Of a stretch of 64,000 nt of DNA, positions 63,161 to 64,000 are shown piece by piece. Origin of the DNA: Leptothoe spongobia TAU-MAC 1115 (GTDB lineage: Bacteria; Cyanobacteriota; Cyanobacteriia; Phormidesmidales; Phormidesmidaceae); contig NZ_JADOES010000005.1 of NCBI RefSeq assembly GCF_018739885.1, positions 97,340 to 161,339 on the forward strand, in the 5' to 3' direction. Numbering within the stretch: the first letter of the stretch is position 1; each line of letters begins with the position of its first letter. Position numbers and translations under genes: made by a program. The notes under the pieces are model-generated. The model was not told where the DNA came from and did not search any database. It saw only the letters and a program-made list of their open reading frames with translations.

Positions 63161-63293
63161 AAGATTTAATATTGAATAAATAATTAAACACCGTCAAAGC
63201 AGTATCTTTGAACTAAAATACTTCTGATATTGACTGCTTCAAAACAGTTTTTTGGGCAAGCAGTGTATCACGGGTGCAATCATAAAAAGCCAG
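63161..63293. other. Region between Uma2 remnant and transposase
   Basis: AT-rich DNA without a gene; it should contain the downstream end of the insertion element, but no terminal inverted repeat was identified because the other end is outside the window. Confidence 0.4.
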
Positions 63294-64000
63294 TTACGCA
63301 ACAGCTTGGTTGTACGGATAACTTTGTGAATTGAGGACGTTTTTAGGGGCTAACTTGGCGAGAAGGATCTCATCACAAAACGAATTCCATGAGCCAGCAG
63401 CCCATTGACATCGACACAGTAAGATCAACTCAGCATGATGTTTCAACCAAAACTTCCCCGTTCCTTTAATGCGCAGATTCACCACCTGTCGGATTAAACT
63501 CTCAATTGCGCCACTGCCAATAGGTAGGTTCAGACGTTGAGCGTGTTGATAATCAAAACGTTGGACTTGCTTGGTAAAATAGGTTAACTTTTTGTGTGCC
63601 AATACACGTCTTTTCTTGGATGTAGCCTGGGGTGCCCGTGTCTGCATCTGGGAAATTAATGTCTGAATGTGTCCGCGCTTGAGTTGAGAACACGCTCGTT
63701 TAGCCCATGCCTTAGCGGCCTTTTTGCTGGAGAAAGCAGCCTCAGCAAAGGCATACAAATATTCACTGGCATGATAAAAGTCAATCAATTCAATCACCTG
63801 TTCGCTCGGCACCGCGAGTTTCTCAAGTAAGTTCGGAAACCGATTCCAGATCCAATCAGCCCCATCGGCCACTAGCAAAACCTGTTGGGCATGAACAATG
63901 CCCAAGCGGACTAAATGCATCTCACTCAGATCTTGCACCCGTCTCAAATGAGACAGTAGTACATATAGATTAACCAAAATAGCCCAATTTCTGAGAAAAC
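63294..64000 (-). mobile_element. ISKra4-family transposase, 5' end outside window
   Basis: The minus-strand frame is open from the window edge to the stop at 63294 (about 235 residues visible). It contains VLLVADGADWIWNRFP, VIELIDFYHASEYLYAFAEA, LNLPIGSGAIESLIRQVVNL and RIKGTGKFWLKHHAELILLC, the DDE-type layout of ISKra4 transposases (common in cyanobacteria). The TTG at 63977 is only an internal candidate, as the frame continues upstream. Whether the element is intact cannot be seen. Confidence 0.85.

Overview
The window looks like a chromosomal segment of a cyanobacterium. Indicators are GCGATCGC (HIP1-type) octamers, a tRNA-Leu(UAA) gene split by a group I intron, ndhL (a subunit of the photosynthetic NDH-1 complex), a CruP-type lycopene cyclase paralog, a plastoquinone-type UbiD decarboxylase, and several cyanobacterial families (DUF3007, DUF3038, pentapeptide repeats, Uma2). 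The HpsE-like glycosyltransferase and the many interspersed repeats fit a filamentous Leptolyngbya/Nodosilinea-like lineage, but that placement is inference.

Layout. 1-3450: a partial conserved gene, the intron-bearing trnL, and the ndhL-DUF3007-trpA cluster. 4330-14778: a tightly coupled four-gene operon for large exported proteins. It encodes a DUF11/SdrD-like protein, an Ig-plus-outer-membrane-barrel protein, a beta-helix protein with an OmpA peptidoglycan anchor, and an 1172-aa DUF11-repeat protein. A hairpin terminator closes it. 15028-20149: a probable surface-polysaccharide block with two sulfotransferases, a 2-oxoglutarate oxygenase-like protein and two glycosyltransferases. 20697-32817: mostly single housekeeping or conserved genes, including an H1/AT-hook-like protein, hisA, SirB1-like, cruP, pentapeptide repeat, cutA, cupin, an FGE-like lipoprotein, a Cys-rich repeat lipoprotein, a beta-hydroxyacid dehydrogenase and a SagB-like oxidoreductase. 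33071-40966: repeat proteins (pentapeptide, coiled-coil/TPR, secreted TPR-like) surrounding a decaying DUF4132 locus.

41156-42793 is a scar. A Uma2 gene is followed by an IS1-type remnant inserted in a trypsin-like peptidase gene, whose Trypco1 partner survives upstream; this is a broken conflict-type module. 43005-47059: a CPBP protease-acetyltransferase fusion, a seven-bladed WD40 membrane protein and a ferric-reductase-like membrane protein. 47492-50928: a two-gene signalling operon with a heme-c-type sensor kinase and a receiver fused to a pseudokinase, ended by a 17-bp terminator. 51219-52730: ubiD. 53099-57579: three tandem paralogs plus the head of a fourth, all TPR-like/membrane/export-domain proteins. 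57747-61126: DUF3038, aroK, argB and an oligopeptide permease gene. 61135-64000: accessory DNA with a toxin-antitoxin pair whose toxin is deleted, Uma2 genes and remnants, and an ISKra4-type transposase cut by the window edge.

The best candidate for an undescribed system is the 4330-14778 envelope operon, followed by the heme sensor/pseudokinase pair and the tandem paralog array. Function calls come from reading motifs in the translated sequence; no database search was run.
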